Below the pieces are notes generated by a model. It was not told the DNA's origin and ran no database searches. It worked only from the letters and a program-made list of their open reading frames with translations. From Meconema thalassinum (lineage: Eukaryota; Arthropoda; Insecta; Orthoptera; Tettigoniidae): 64,000 nucleotides of DNA. Location of the stretch: assembly GCA_946902985.2 (NCBI GenBank), contig OX336389.2, forward strand, positions 790,872,979 to 790,936,978, read 5' to 3'. Positions 22,594-33,999 of the stretch are shown here, piece after piece; position 1 is the first letter of the stretch, and every line of letters starts with the position of its first letter. Both the position numbers and the translations under genes were made by a program.

Positions 22594-22692
22594 TTATTAT
22601 TATTACGGTGGTTAAGATGACAAATAATGTCGCTGTATGCAATATTTCTCATCTGGGTTCATGATTGGTCTAGTCGAAGCCTTGACTTTGTA

Positions 22693-24153
22693 CACATCAA
22701 AAAAAGTTTTGCATCACCTCGGTTCCAAGAGTTCCGGAACCGTTAAATACAAAGGGAATAGAGATCAACACAAACAACATTTCAGCTCGTTTTATTGCTC
22801 ATGAGACCCACACATTGCATGTTGTACCATCATACAGCTAGACTTTCAGCATTTGTGGTCCAGATTGCAGTACACACCACTACCTCTAATACCCAGTAGC
22901 ACGTCCTCTTGCATTGATGCATGCCTGTATTCGCCGTGGCATACTATCCACAAGTTCATCAAGACACTGTTGGTCCAAATTGTCCCACTCCTCAACGACA
23001 ATTCGGCGTAAATCTCTCAGAGTGGTTGGTGGGTCAAGACGTCCATAAACAGCCCTTTTCAACATATCCCAGGCATGTTCGATAGGGTTCATGTCTGGCG
23101 AACATGCTGGCCACTGTAGTCGAGCGATGTCGTTATCTTGAAGGAACGCATTCACAAGATGTGCACGATGAGGTCGAGAATTGTCGTCCATGAAGACAAA
23201 TGCCTCTCCAATATTCTGCCGATATGGTTGCACTATGGGTCGGAGGATGTCATTCAGGTATCGTAAAGCCGTTTCGGAGCCTTCCATGACCACCAGTGGC
23301 GTACGTCAGCCCCACATAATGCCACCCCAAAACATCAGGGAACCACCACCTTGCTGCACTCGCTGGACAGTGTGTCTAAGACGTTCAGCCTGACCAGGGT
23401 GCCTCCAAACACGTCTCCGACGATTGTCTGGTTGAAGGCATATGCGACACTCATCGGTGAAGAGAACGTGATGCCAATTCCGTGGGGTCCATTCAGCATG
23501 TTGTTGGGCCCATCTGTACCGCGCTGCATGGTGTCGGGGTTGCAAAGCTGGACCTCGCCATGGACGTCGGGAGTGAAGTTGCGCATCATGCAGCCTATTG
23601 CGCACAGTTTGAGTTGAAACACGACGTCCTGTTGCTGAACGAAACGCATTATTCAACATGGTGGCATTGCTGTCAGGGTTCCTCCGAGCGGCAATCCGTA
23701 AGTAGCGGTCATCCACTACAGTAGTAGCCCTTGGGCGGCCTGAGCGAGGCCTGTCATCGACAGTTCCTGTATCTCTGTACCTCCTCCATGTCCGAACAAC
23801 ATCGCTTTGGTTCACTCTGAGACGCCTGGAAACTTCCCTTGTTGAGAGCCCTTCTTGACACAAAGTAACAATGCGGACGCGATCGAACTGCGGTATTGAC
23901 CTTCTAGGCATGGTAGAACTACAGACAACATGAGCAGCGTACCTTCGTCCTGGTGGAATGACTGGAACTGATCGGCTGTCGTACCCCCTCCGTCTAATAG
24001 GCCCTGCTCATGCATGGTTGTTTACATCTTTGAGCAGTTTTAGTGACATCTATGAACAGTCAAAGGGACTGTATCTTGGATACAATATACACAGTCAACG
24101 TCTATATGCCGGAGATCTGGGAACCGAGGTGATGCAAAACTTTTTTTGATGTG
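22693..24153 (-). mobile_element. Tc1-like DD34E transposon with perfect 34-bp inverted repeats
   Basis: Inverted repeats 22693-22726 and 24120-24153 are exact complements over 34 bases (start CACATCAAAAAAAG, end CACCTCGGTTCC). A TA dinucleotide abuts the left end at 22691-22692; at the right, TGTA follows, so the expected TA is displaced by two bases (TG), a small footprint or ITR-length variant. Total length 1461 bp with one transposase gene on -. This is a typical complete Tc1/mariner architecture and therefore a relatively recent arrival. Confidence 0.93.
22886..23911 (-). pseudogene. Tc1-like transposase with a single premature stop
   Basis: ATG at 23909-23911 starts MPRRSIPQFDRVRIVTLCQ; the N-terminal paired helix-turn-helix includes GLSTREVSRRLRVNQSDVVR, followed by the GRPR linker (RSGRPRATT). 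The DDE catalytic triad is present: FTDECRICL (first Asp), FVFMDDNSRPH (second Asp) and SPDMNPIEHAWD (Glu), with 34 residues between the second Asp and the Glu. The only break is an in-frame TGA at 23306-23308 after SLMFWGGIMWG; the frame continues to the TAG at 22886-22888. Length including the stop position is about 341 codons, normal for the family. The enzyme cuts and pastes the element between its inverted repeats at TA sites. Confidence 0.92.
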
Positions 24154-24157
24154 TGTA

Positions 24158-25125
24158 GTACGTGTTTGTTCTTGCTAGATCTAAATATTATCACAGAGTT
24201 CTGGTATTAATTTCCTGTTCCTCTATGTAGCAGCGTTCTTTTTGATAACATTGCTTTCGTGAAGAGAACTTCACTGTTGTTCTGCTGTTTGAAAGCGTAA
24301 ATAAAGTTTCCATACAAAACTAAGCTGAACAGTAGCGATGCGTCTTACACCTTGATTACTTTCAGCAATACATATGAAGTTTTCGTTATAATCGTGGTTT
24401 TCCGACTTTGACATCAATATAATAAAGCATGAATCAGCTGTACTGTTTTTAAACTTCAACTATCCCTGATAAAATCACGCACAGTAGAGCTGCTTTTCCA
24501 TTGGAAGAGTCAGAAGGAGGAGTTTCCCGCTTCCAAGTCTATAGTTGTTGATATAACATGGTTAGAAGTAGAGGATCTGTATCCCTGTTTGCTATACCAG
24601 CGTGTCATTGGGGAAGAGATTCATGATTGACTGCAAATACAATGTCAAAACTTGCAGTTTCTTTTCATGTCCGCCTTTAACTTAATTTAAGTATTTATTT
24701 AGGGACTTAGAGCAACAAAGATGAATGGGAAGATCGTTTATGAAACAGATTTGTTCATGTTTGTTTGAATTCAATTTGTCATTGAAGGGAGACTTTGAAC
24801 ATGTTTTTTCAATGTGGAGGCTTCACTTTGTATATCTATTTAAGACCCATATTTCCGTCCACGTAAGAGAAGGTACGTCCTACTGCCATACACTTAATTT
24901 TAGATCTGCTTTAAAATAGGGTTGCTGTCAGTTTTGTACTGAAGTCTCAAAATAATTATGGTATGCAATTTACCATCACAGTAGCTTCATAAATAAAATA
25001 CATTGTGAGAAATATTATCGATTAATATAAACATATTTCTTAATAACCACTTGAGAACTTTATCCATGCTGGATTAGAGCAATCATTGGAAACACAAATT
25101 CTCTGATTTCTAATTTTTTCCTCAG
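24158..25125. other. AT-rich spacer
   Basis: No feature is recognised apart from a polypyrimidine tract ending in CTCAG at 25121-25125, which precedes the candidate exon. Confidence 0.3.
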
Positions 25126-25302
25126 TGATATTCGAAGATGGTCTCCCTAGAAATAACATAGAAAGAACTGGAACAATGAGAGCGTACAAAGTAATCATCA
25201 CAGGTTTGCTAATTTCTTTATTGTGTAGTTCTCAGAGAGAAAATGAGAAACGATCACGTACCACATTAAATCATCTACAGAAATTAGAATCTGATGATTC
25301 GC
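25126..25302 (+). CDS. Candidate host exon encoding a signal peptide
   Basis: A strong 3' splice-site context (TAATTTTTTCCTCAG ending at 25125) precedes a segment with ATG at 25176 (AACAATG, favourable insect context). It runs 42 codons in frame to a GTGAGT donor at 25303. The peptide begins MRAYKVIITGLLISLLCSS: basic n-region, hydrophobic core and small residues at the expected cleavage point, a classical secretion signal. The mature start QRENEKRSRTTLN includes a Lys-Arg dibasic pair, as seen in prohormones. A short upstream ORF begins at 25138. Unspliced, the frame stops at 25317. The exon end is phase 1, which agrees with the candidate exon at 26529. No family was recognised, and chance cannot be excluded. 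Confidence 0.3.
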
Positions 25303-25395
25303 GTGAGTCATGTATGTAATTATGTTAATAAGAGAATAATTAATTCTCATAACTGAGCCGTTAACACACCTGGCAAGGATGCAGTTGTTAATGTA

Positions 25396-25612
25396 TTTAG
25401 GGGCTTTGTGATATCGTGGTCATGTAGCCCCGTGTACTTAGGTGTGTGTGGAATTTTTAATATAACTTGTCTTTTTGTGATGGCTGTATTAGCGTGTGTA
25501 TTTGTGAATCAAGTGAGGATTGGGAGTGAGGGTTTTAAAGGAGACGGCCGGTGCCTTAAGTTAGGAACCATCCCGGCATTTGCCTTGAGTAGAAGTGGGA
25601 AACCACTCTCCG
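25396..25612 (-). mobile_element. SINE 3' part, minus strand
   Basis: It contains GTGGTCATGTAGCCCCGTG, GTGATGGCTGTATTAG and CCCGGCATTTGCC, the reverse complement of the SINE tail found on + at 44800-45014. The tRNA head is missing. It lies inside the would-be intron between the two candidate exons. Confidence 0.7.
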
Positions 25613-26430
25613 TCTGTCCGTTTATCTGTGTATCACCACTAATAACCTTTGATCGCCTGTACATGAAAACGCAAGTTGAAGTAGTTTTGCAAAATTTCAG
25701 ATAAAACATGTTGAATATCACGCTCATCTGCCATTTGGAATATAAGTTATAGAAATTAAAATCTAAAATTTTAAAATTCACTATTTAATGAGTTGCAATT
25801 TTTAAACTTGACAAGACGAGTGAAATCGTGGAGGGTGAAGACGCAAGCTTCTTGACTTTATCCATTCAAGACGTTTCTCAGGTTACTGCCAGTTTAAGGG
25901 GCGAAAATAAACACACCACGCATATTCTACTAATCTGAAATGCAGAGCAATCTAAAAGCATAGTCTGTTGTATATCAGAATAAGAATTCTCGATTTGTAT
26001 ATTACGGAAGTATTTAATATTATTTCAAAGTTACAATTTTTATTTGAGAGTCCACCAAAAGAGAAGCATTTCTTTCATTATGATGTTCGGCCCAACTTTA
26101 GCTCGATGCATATCGGTCGGGTCAACTTGTAGCTCCATGACATTACGTGGGTTTGTTCCATTCTTCAACTTAAAAGAGTACGTTCACATTTCCAATGGGG
26201 ACCTACAGGATGTAGAACTACGTATGAGCAAGTACTTTGATGAACGTCAGGCAGCTGGATGAACAAAGCCGCACCCCTCAGTTTGTGCCAGTGGCGGGCA
26301 AGCGTTGCATATATTGAAGTTTTTACGCGTTGCATATAACCGAATGTCAGAAAGATAACATTTCAAGGTGGGACTTCAGATGCATATTACCACGGTAATA
26401 CCAAGTCTCTTCAAAATCTGAATCTCGCGG

Positions 26431-26508
26431 TTTAAGTCTTATATTCTATGGACCTTAATTTTAATTCATGCTATATTTAACAAATAACTCTAGAGGCCAA
26501 TTGTTTTT
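26431..26508. repeat. 78-bp direct repeat, copy 1
   Basis: It matches 26853-26930 with two substitutions over 78 bases (starts TTTAAGTCTTATATTC, ends GGCCAATTGTTTTT). The two copies are 422 bases apart and flank the candidate terminal exon. Confidence 0.9.
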
Positions 26509-26528
26509 TGTCTTTCCCTTGTGAGCAG

Positions 26529-26680
26529 CGCGGGCAAAATATGCCTACGATACATTGAAGCTGGTTACAGATGGGATAGTCAACATATCTAAGTACAAGC
26601 TAGTGTATGCTGCAAAACTGTGTCAACGATGCATTGACCAAACACTGGGCTTCAGTCATGTGCTAATAACTAATAACTAA
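26529..26680 (+). CDS. Candidate terminal exon (50 codons to stop)
   Basis: A pyrimidine tract (TTTTTTGTCTTTCCCTTGTG) ending in AGCAG at 26528 precedes an open segment of 50 codons that ends with TAA at 26678-26680. The peptide includes AKYAYDTLKLVTDGIVN and KLVYAAKLCQRCIDQTLGF, with a CxxC pair, and is balanced in composition, but the family is unknown. The acceptor phase fits the one base left by the exon ending at 25302, so the two could splice (intron 25303-26528). This is weak evidence: ORFs of this length occur by chance, and there may be other exons. Confidence 0.2.
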
Positions 26681-26852
26681 CATGGATCTGTGGAACAAGA
26701 GACCCTACCTGCTTTGGACCTGGTAGGAGTGTGTTTGCTATTGAGACAGACTCTGCAGTATTTGTGAACGTATAGAATTAAAATACGCAGGCAGCTTTTA
26801 GGGCCACACTTACGTTAACATCGTGGTCCCTACTAGAAAAAATATATATGAT

Positions 26853-26930
26853 TTTAAGTCTTATATTCCATGGATCTTAATTTTAATTCATGCTATATTT
26901 AACAAATAACTCTAGAGGCCAATTGTTTTT
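26853..26930. repeat. 78-bp direct repeat, copy 2
   Basis: Partner of 26431-26508; the left flank differs (AAAAATATATATGA) and the right flank continues GTAACAGCACGACC. Confidence 0.9.
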
Positions 26931-27169
26931 GTAACAGCACGACCCCACCACAAATAGAAACCCTAGCGGTGAGCATGGATGTGGGCGGAACGGGATATGT
27001 GAAACCAATGCATGCTGTGTTCAAATAAATATACACGCTGAAGCATTAACGACATACATCAATCCGTTTCTATTCAGTGTAGTACTACTGTCACGGAGTT
27101 TGTATTTCAAGCGAATATTCCGTGCGTTAAAAATTCCTTGTTGTTGATGAAAATGATGATGATGATTCA

Positions 27170-27415
27170 TTTAGGGGCTCACAACAACACGGTCTTTTAG
27201 ACTTGTGTATTGGGGTGAGGGTGGAATCTGTCTGACAACCTGTATCATTGTGTTGGCTGTATTATTGTCCGCATTTGTAACTTGGGCTAGACCTGGGAAG
27301 GAGATGACCCAGCATTTGCCTGGAGTAGAAGTGGAAAACCGCAAAAATTCATTCCTTGGATGGCTGATGTTGAATTGGAAACCAACTCTTCTCAGTTCTG
27401 TATCACGTGGGTGAT
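27170..27415 (-). mobile_element. SINE 3' part, minus strand
   Basis: It begins TTTAGGGGCTCACAACA, then GACAACCTGTATCATTGTG and CAGCATTTGCCTGGAGTAG, the diverged reverse complement of the SINE tail and body. The head is absent or too diverged to see. Confidence 0.55.
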
Positions 27416-27662
27416 TTTATCCCGTGGTAAGATATCAATCCCTCGCTGTTCCGCGTCTCAAATCAACAAACATCATCACCATCATCTAAACCGAACGTCA
27501 CGAATGACAGCGAAGAAAGCCTAGCTACCACAACATAATTTTCTATACAGTAGATGTTCGAGATACGATGTTCTCATTTATGATACCAGGGCTGTTATTT
27601 GAAAGCCACATTAGTATAAAATATTTTGATGCCATTCTTTCCAATGTTTCCTAACCCATAGA

Positions 27663-27880
27663 TACACGCTAAGCGGCACTCAGTGCCGCTTTTTTTGCAA
27701 AATTTTGTTCGACGTGGTAAACACTTACGAGTTCTGTGAGATCGCTCGCTATATCCTTTGTTCGTCATGTGCTGCAGGGGAGGGGGTAGGTTCGAAGCCT
27801 GTCTGGTTCCCAGTCAGTCTGAGACAGGTTGTCAAAGTGTGAGGTGCGCGAATGCGGCATTCCGTACCGCTAGCGTGTAA
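27663..27880. mobile_element. MITE-like element with palindromic termini
   Basis: The left end TACACGCTAAGCGGCACT continues as CAGTGCCGC and is itself a palindrome (AGCGGCACT/CAGTGCCGCT). The right end near 27855-27880 is its diverged inverted copy (GCGGCATTCCGTACCGC then TAGCGTGTA). A better inverted match of the left end lies at 28583-28608 (GCGGCATTGAGTGCCGC then TAGCGTGTA), giving an alternative 946-bp element 27663-28608. With TA taken as target site, the termini would be CACGCTA. No coding is seen inside, so it would be a non-autonomous element. Confidence 0.55.
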
Positions 27881-28582
27881 CAACTAGCTGGAATCGGCGT
27901 TGTGAAATAATGTAAGTATTTAACTTATTTTACCTTTGTTGTTTCTTTCTATGCTTCTATCATTATTATCGATGTCAGCACATAGTATGCACGCTTGCCT
28001 TCTGTTTATAGGTCACGAAATGGCTGTCAAGAACAGGATATTGAGAGGTTGCTCCAAGTAATTGATGCGCAAGAAGGGTCACTGGATAAAGGGGATCTAT
28101 TCGATTTTTAAGTCCTATTGCCGAGTTATTTTGTGTATTTAGGCACTGTATATTATTTCGTACCATAAATTAGCAGAAAGTGTCCTTTTTCAAGCCAAGA
28201 ATCTAAGTTTATAGGCCTACATGATTATGGCTAACAGTTTCTCTTTTACTCTAGTGTATCAGGTACAATGTCTTGTAATATGAGCCTGAGAAAAGGGCAA
28301 TCTCAATCCAATAATACTCAATATCTCTTTTGTGTGTGAAAATTATTATTTTTTCTTCGTTGTCCAATAAATGTTTATAAGAATTATTAATTACATTAAA
28401 TATGAATAGTAAATATGTCATTATCCCATCCCTCCCAATAATATATGTTATTAATAAGAATTTCATACATACTGATAAGATTGTTTCAATATATTATCTT
28501 AGGTTCTGTATAATTCTCTATACAAATCAATTTTAGCCGTGTAGCAAGTCACTAAATTACAAAAAGAATGAAACAATATATT

Positions 28583-28608
28583 GCGGCATTGAGTGCCGCT
28601 AGCGTGTA
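28583..28608. repeat. Terminal inverted repeat partner of 27663
   Basis: The reverse complement starts TACACGCTAGCGGCACTCA. It matches the terminus at 27663 with one indel and one mismatch over about 27 bases. Confidence 0.7.
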
Positions 28609-31600
28609 AGAATGTTAGTGAAAGAGGTGCGTGTAGCTAAGGGCTAACTATGAATCTGAATATACATCCCTCTCGACACTCCCATCCTTCGAACCCACTC
28701 ACTGAGAGGATAGGATGTGCTCTCAGACCAGCCCCGCACTGGAAAATTAACTGAGGTAGTATCGGGTAGGGTGAGAGGTAAATGGTTATGAAACTAGCCC
28801 AAGGAACACACCTCCAAAGTAGCAAATCTAACAATAGATAGTCCAGGCTTATGTAAAATTTCAAAAACAAATATTTTAAGATCACAAATCCTTAGCCTGC
28901 TTCGGAGGGTAACATCTCGGCTAGTCCACGAATCTAATAAAATAATAAATAAACTCCTAAACTGTATTAAAGCTAATCCCTCTCGAAGTCATGTTCAAAA
29001 AATGATTAATGGCAATCAAGCTAAGAATGTGACAGGTAATTAATTCCCTACGAAGTAGAATAATTCGTGAATAATAATAATAATACTCACATTATGAATT
29101 TACTGGAAAGCAATCAAATTTAATCGTCGACAGTAGAAAAGTCTTAAATTTACATTTAATGGCACCCATAAATATACCTAAGTTACGATGATGTCACTTC
29201 CAACATTTAATTTACGTTACTGCAGTAGCTAATTCCTATACGACGATAAAAATGCACTCCTTTTTTTTACACTTTTTGTGTGCCTGCCTACGCAAATTTG
29301 ACACTCTTTGTGTCTCATCAACATATGAGTGTGAGTAACTTAGGTTGGCAACAGCGCAGTTAGAACTGCGTCTTACGTCGCATAATTGCTAATTTGCCTG
29401 TGGCTACAAGTTATCACAGCAATGCCAGTCGTCGTCTGAAAATCGTGTCATCTGTCCTAGTTATTGTGCCTAATGTTCAGCAATCATTCATTCGAAGAGT
29501 GTCGGTCATTCAATAATAATTAAAGTTTAACAATTCACGTCCTAATCAGTCACCTGATTATTATATTCAATTTAAATGAAGAAATTCTGTTTCATGATTG
29601 TTATGTTCAGATGCAGTTTCTTATTTTATTCCTGACGGTGTGATTAATCTCTAATGACCTTATGACACCCCTTGGCTAGCAGCAAAAAGCAATACTCCAA
29701 GCTTGTCTCCAAGAAAATTGTGAGCATACTCACTTTACCTCGTACACAGCAGTCACATCATTAACACTCACCCTAGTGGTGAAAGTTGAGCGGGTCTATT
29801 GCTCGCAAAACCTAATGGCTGACAGGGTAAGCCTTCCACTGTCACCTAATACACGTATAAATTCCATACGAGCGATCCTTGTCAGCTCTATCACTTAACT
29901 TTTCTTCTAGAGACACAACTATAACTCTGCCCTATATTATACAAACGGCCATGAAAACTTGGCAAGGGATCATTTTATTGATGTCTCAAAATCAAGATTA
30001 AATCTCTCCTCAAACATCCTAAACAATCGAAGATCCTAAAATTAGTGAATATTATCATAAAAGCATTAATAAACAGCTCCTACAGCTGTGATAGTGAAGT
30101 ATCACATCATCGAACTCGCACCTCCGCATAAAAGATGCTTCCTTTAAGCTTAGTCATATTTGTCGTGTCTCATAGTTGCATTCTGATAAAAAATAAAGAA
30201 TGCCACTACTCCTGGCTGTTGCGTTCTGTCATAACACAGCGTTAAACAGGTTTTCAGTGTGTCGGCAGGGCTAGACTGCCTCTCAAATGCACGGATACAA
30301 GTACAGTACATAGTGATCTATTTGGCTGGTTAACATTCAAGTCCATTTCTATCATTCTCCAGCTATCAAGAATGATAAAACGAAGTCCACTGCTCGTTTC
30401 GCGTATATACAAATCGACTTGGCTATGCCAAAGCCTTCAGAAAATTCTAAATACTTTCCAAAGAGGCCTAAACGAAAGAGATAACACTGCATTCATTTTC
30501 CTGCAGCATAACACGATACGATAAATTCATTTCTATTCACACGTGTGGTTCCTAAGCCTTTACAAAATTCCTGTTGTTTCCAAAGCTTTCATAAAAATCA
30601 TTGTGCCTCGAGATAACGACAGCAGCTTCACTCCTGCGTTGCCAAACGATACGATAAGTTAAATTCTACTTCGGAAAATTTCACATGGCTCTCCTATGCC
30701 TTTACAAAATATTCAGTGCCTCCTGAGCACCATAAATCAAAGAAATAACTCCTGCAGTATTAAATGATACGATATTCTAGAAGTTCACATGGCTCTCCTA
30801 AAGCCTTCCTAAAAGAATTTGGACACACCTCGTGCCATTTAGAAAGCTCCTGGGGTGCAAGTTATGTCACTGCCTGACCTTAGCAATTATTTATCCAAGA
30901 AACATAGTACTACCATTTTAATTAACAAGATGCCTACCTAAATAATTGTGCGTTGAGTGCGGTCACTTAGACTAATCTAGAAACTCAGGCCCATTTACAA
31001 ATAATTGGTTGAAAAAACTCACATCATTGTTGCCTGGTTCTGATTTTGAGCCTCGGTCATTATGTGGAACCAGAGCTCACTCCTCGAGCTTACCATTGCC
31101 TTTTCCTGCGTTTCTTCATTATGTGGTCCCCAATATTGGCATCTCCATCATCATTAGGCCCTACTCCATGTCGACTATCTTCCCAACTTGGATACAGTTA
31201 GCCATGTGGTCTGTTGCATTATCATTTTCCTGATGATGTTGATAAATAAATAAAAAGTTACTGACTTTAATGTTAAGTTTTTACTCGCCAAAAATTAAAC
31301 ACTGCTTCTAAACTGATGCGGATAATTATGCAAAAATGAACATTTTGCATCCGTCTCAGATTCTATTACATTATTTTTGTAGCGTGACGCACAGATTCTA
31401 ACACATCAAAAACATTCTCAATCAACGTGATCTGACACGCGAAATCACAGTTTTTGCAAAGATGAAGATAGTTAGTGCTATTGATTGATATTTTTACCAC
31501 AGGATGAATAACCTCTGATAATTGGATACACCTCGTGGCACTCCCTTAATGTCCATGACCATACACCATGTGGTCGTTCGAAGTCCTTAGTTCGAATTTT

Positions 31601-33028
31601 ACTCGAAATACGGAATATAGCCCAAAATTGAAAACTGTTACATTTGCTGGCTACAGCAGTCCTCTGCGTGCAAAAGTACACTCACAGTTCGCTTCAAGAC
31701 TCTATTGAAAGAACCAGATTAACTCTAAAATTTCAAACCACGTTTTTCACATACGATACGAATAATCAACCGACTTCATGCGGTAGCACAATCGGAGTAA
31801 GCGTCCAGCTGTTCGCACTTCCCTCCTGGGTTCAAACCTTATTGGCGTAGCGTCTAAATCCATAATTTGCCCATCTGCGATGTAAATTATTAATTATTAA
31901 ATTATCAAAAATCTAGGAATAAATTCAAATAATTGCCAGTGTATTCCAAATTATTAAATAATATTCATAAATTGATTCAATTTCCAAAATATTTCCATGG
32001 CCTGTTGTACTGTTTCCGTTCTATCCTGGGATTATACATATCCACTTCTGAAGTCAAAAAATTTAGTTGGGGCAAGTTCAATGCTTCTGCGGTGCATCTC
32101 GACCATCGTTCAACATCACATAAATAAAAAAATATCAACATGCACAAGCCATACGGGCTCAGTATGTATGTTAATTTTATTAGAATTCATTTATTTAGAA
32201 GATTACCAGAACCTATAAAAGTCATGGTTTTTTAAATATTGAAATGTCTAAGGCTTGTTCAATTGCATAATATTTATTCATGTATTTACGATTCTCCTTC
32301 TGCTGTGAAGTAAAAATGCTCAAATTCATGCAGAATTTGACGGACATTTTTTTGATTAATCTATAGGCTTGAACTGTTTGGTTAACAGCCTCATGTACGC
32401 GTGTGTATATTAAGCCTGTCCGGTAATTTGTGTTAGGTGTACTGGGTACTTTTTTGTATTAAGATGTTCGTATGGATTCATTTAGATGGTGGAGCCATGT
32501 GATGCGATTGGATGAGGAGGGTTTACATATGAGACGAATAAAACCAGTCATAGAGGGTAAAACAAATATTGAGACCTAGAAAATGATGATGGGACTCAGC
32601 TAATCAAATAGATTCAGGTCATGCAACCTCCCAGTCCAGGGGATATGTTGGTTGCCCTTCTTAACTAATCAAGCGACCAGAAACTTTATCATCTAGATGG
32701 TTAATCTGACTGAACCTCGCTTTTTAGGTCTCTAATTCCGTATCTAAATATAAATAGAGCATGCCGTATCTCCTTATTACTTGTTGCTTCATTTTATTGA
32801 AGCACCTTACACATACATAGGATATGATAATCACTTACGCGAATGGTTGAGGTTAGTTACATTTGAGACTAAATAACCCGGCTGAAGTGGGTAAGAGAAC
32901 TGAAGGTAGACCTAGAAATACTTAGGTGCAAGGATACCTTAATACCTTAATCGGAATACCGGTGCAGGATACTGCTCAATTCTTCAGTATGACCTATGAA
33001 GAGGCTGCACTGTCCAATTTTCGCACTG
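28609..33028. other. Noncoding stretch with one degenerate tandem repeat
   Basis: No gene is identified. At 30371-30870 about four diverged units, 120-145 bp apart, share AA(A/T)(C/G)GATACGATA, TTCACATGGCTCTCCTA and GCCTTTACAAAAT phrases. The rest is AT-rich unique-looking sequence with ORFs no longer than about 80 codons and no recognisable product. Confidence 0.4.
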
Positions 33029-33341
33029 CATTATGCCAGCAGTCCGTGGTTCGAATCCCGGTCACTCCATGTGAGATCTGTCCTGGACAAAACGGAGGCA
33101 GACAGGTTTTTCTCCGGGTACTCCGGTTTTCCCTGTCGAAATTTCATTCCAGGAACACTCTCCACTATCATTTCATTTCATCTTTCATTCATTTAATCAT
33201 TGCCCCAGAGGAGTGCGTCAGGCCTCGGCAGCCGGCACAGTCCATATCCTCGCCGCTAGATGGGGGCTTCATTCATTCCATTCCTGACCCGGTCGGAGAC
33301 TGGAAGCAGGCTGTGGATTTTCATTTCATTATGCCAGCAGT
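33029..33341 (+). mobile_element. 5'-truncated SINE with perfect 15-bp target duplication
   Basis: CATTATGCCAGCAGT occurs at 33029-33043 and again at 33327-33341. The insert, 33044-33326, begins CCGTGGTTCGAATCCCGG, so the tRNA head is cut so that only the B box (GGTTCGAATCC) remains. The body has TTCTCCGGGTACTCCGG and the 3' part GACCCGGTCGGAGACTGG, ending in a TTCATTTC tail. The perfect duplication shows target-primed insertion by a LINE machinery and a fairly recent age. Confidence 0.88.
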
Positions 33342-33388
33342 GGCGGATTATGAGCCCAAGTACGAGCGAGGACAATATTGTCAGAATC

Positions 33389-33410
33389 TAATAATAATAA
33401 TAATAATAAT
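33389..33410. repeat. TAA microsatellite
   Basis: About seven perfect TAA units, shortly after the SINE. Confidence 0.9.
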
Positions 33411-33999
33411 GTTATTATTTCTACATCCCTTTTAACTACTGCGTCTATTAGAGACGCTGGGGTGTTGAGTTTCACCAAAAACTTTATAATCTAGAATCTA
33501 GATGGTTAATGACATGCTTATGGAAGTGAGCAAGTACTTCTATTAGTTTAAGGGGATCGTTAACGTGCCTGTCATTCTGCTGACACGACATCATCGCATT
33601 TAAGTCGGGATTCGGTCCCACAACTTTGGCTACAGAAAGTAAGAACGTTACTGCTGCGCCACACATTTAGCATATATAACAATACCAACTCACTCCTCCT
33701 TGAAAAGGGAAATTCAAGCAAGGAACTAATACCATCCTCATTAGTAGGCCTACACGTTAAATCAGTCCTGTTTACCGGCCAGACTTCCGCATCCATCATG
33801 AACAGTGCTACTGCACAGCTATTTAGCGTATCTAATAGGCACCATTAGATACTATTCAGGAGGGTGGGGGAGGGCATAGAATGCTTAATAAAATCGAAAA
33901 AGTACTGATTTTATGTTGACTCTATTTTATTATCAAGGAAGATCAAGTTACAGACCTAAATAAGATGCATGCCTCTTTAACATCTACAGTATCTATATA

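Noticed and set aside
26044..26262. 72-codon plus-strand ORF
   Set aside because: No convincing start or splice context, and none of the three frames shows a known motif; left out as a gene.
27671..27697. Rho-independent terminator-like hairpin followed by T-run
   Set aside because: The DNA is eukaryotic, and the hairpin is better explained as a transposon terminal palindrome, because inverted copies lie at 27855 and 28583.
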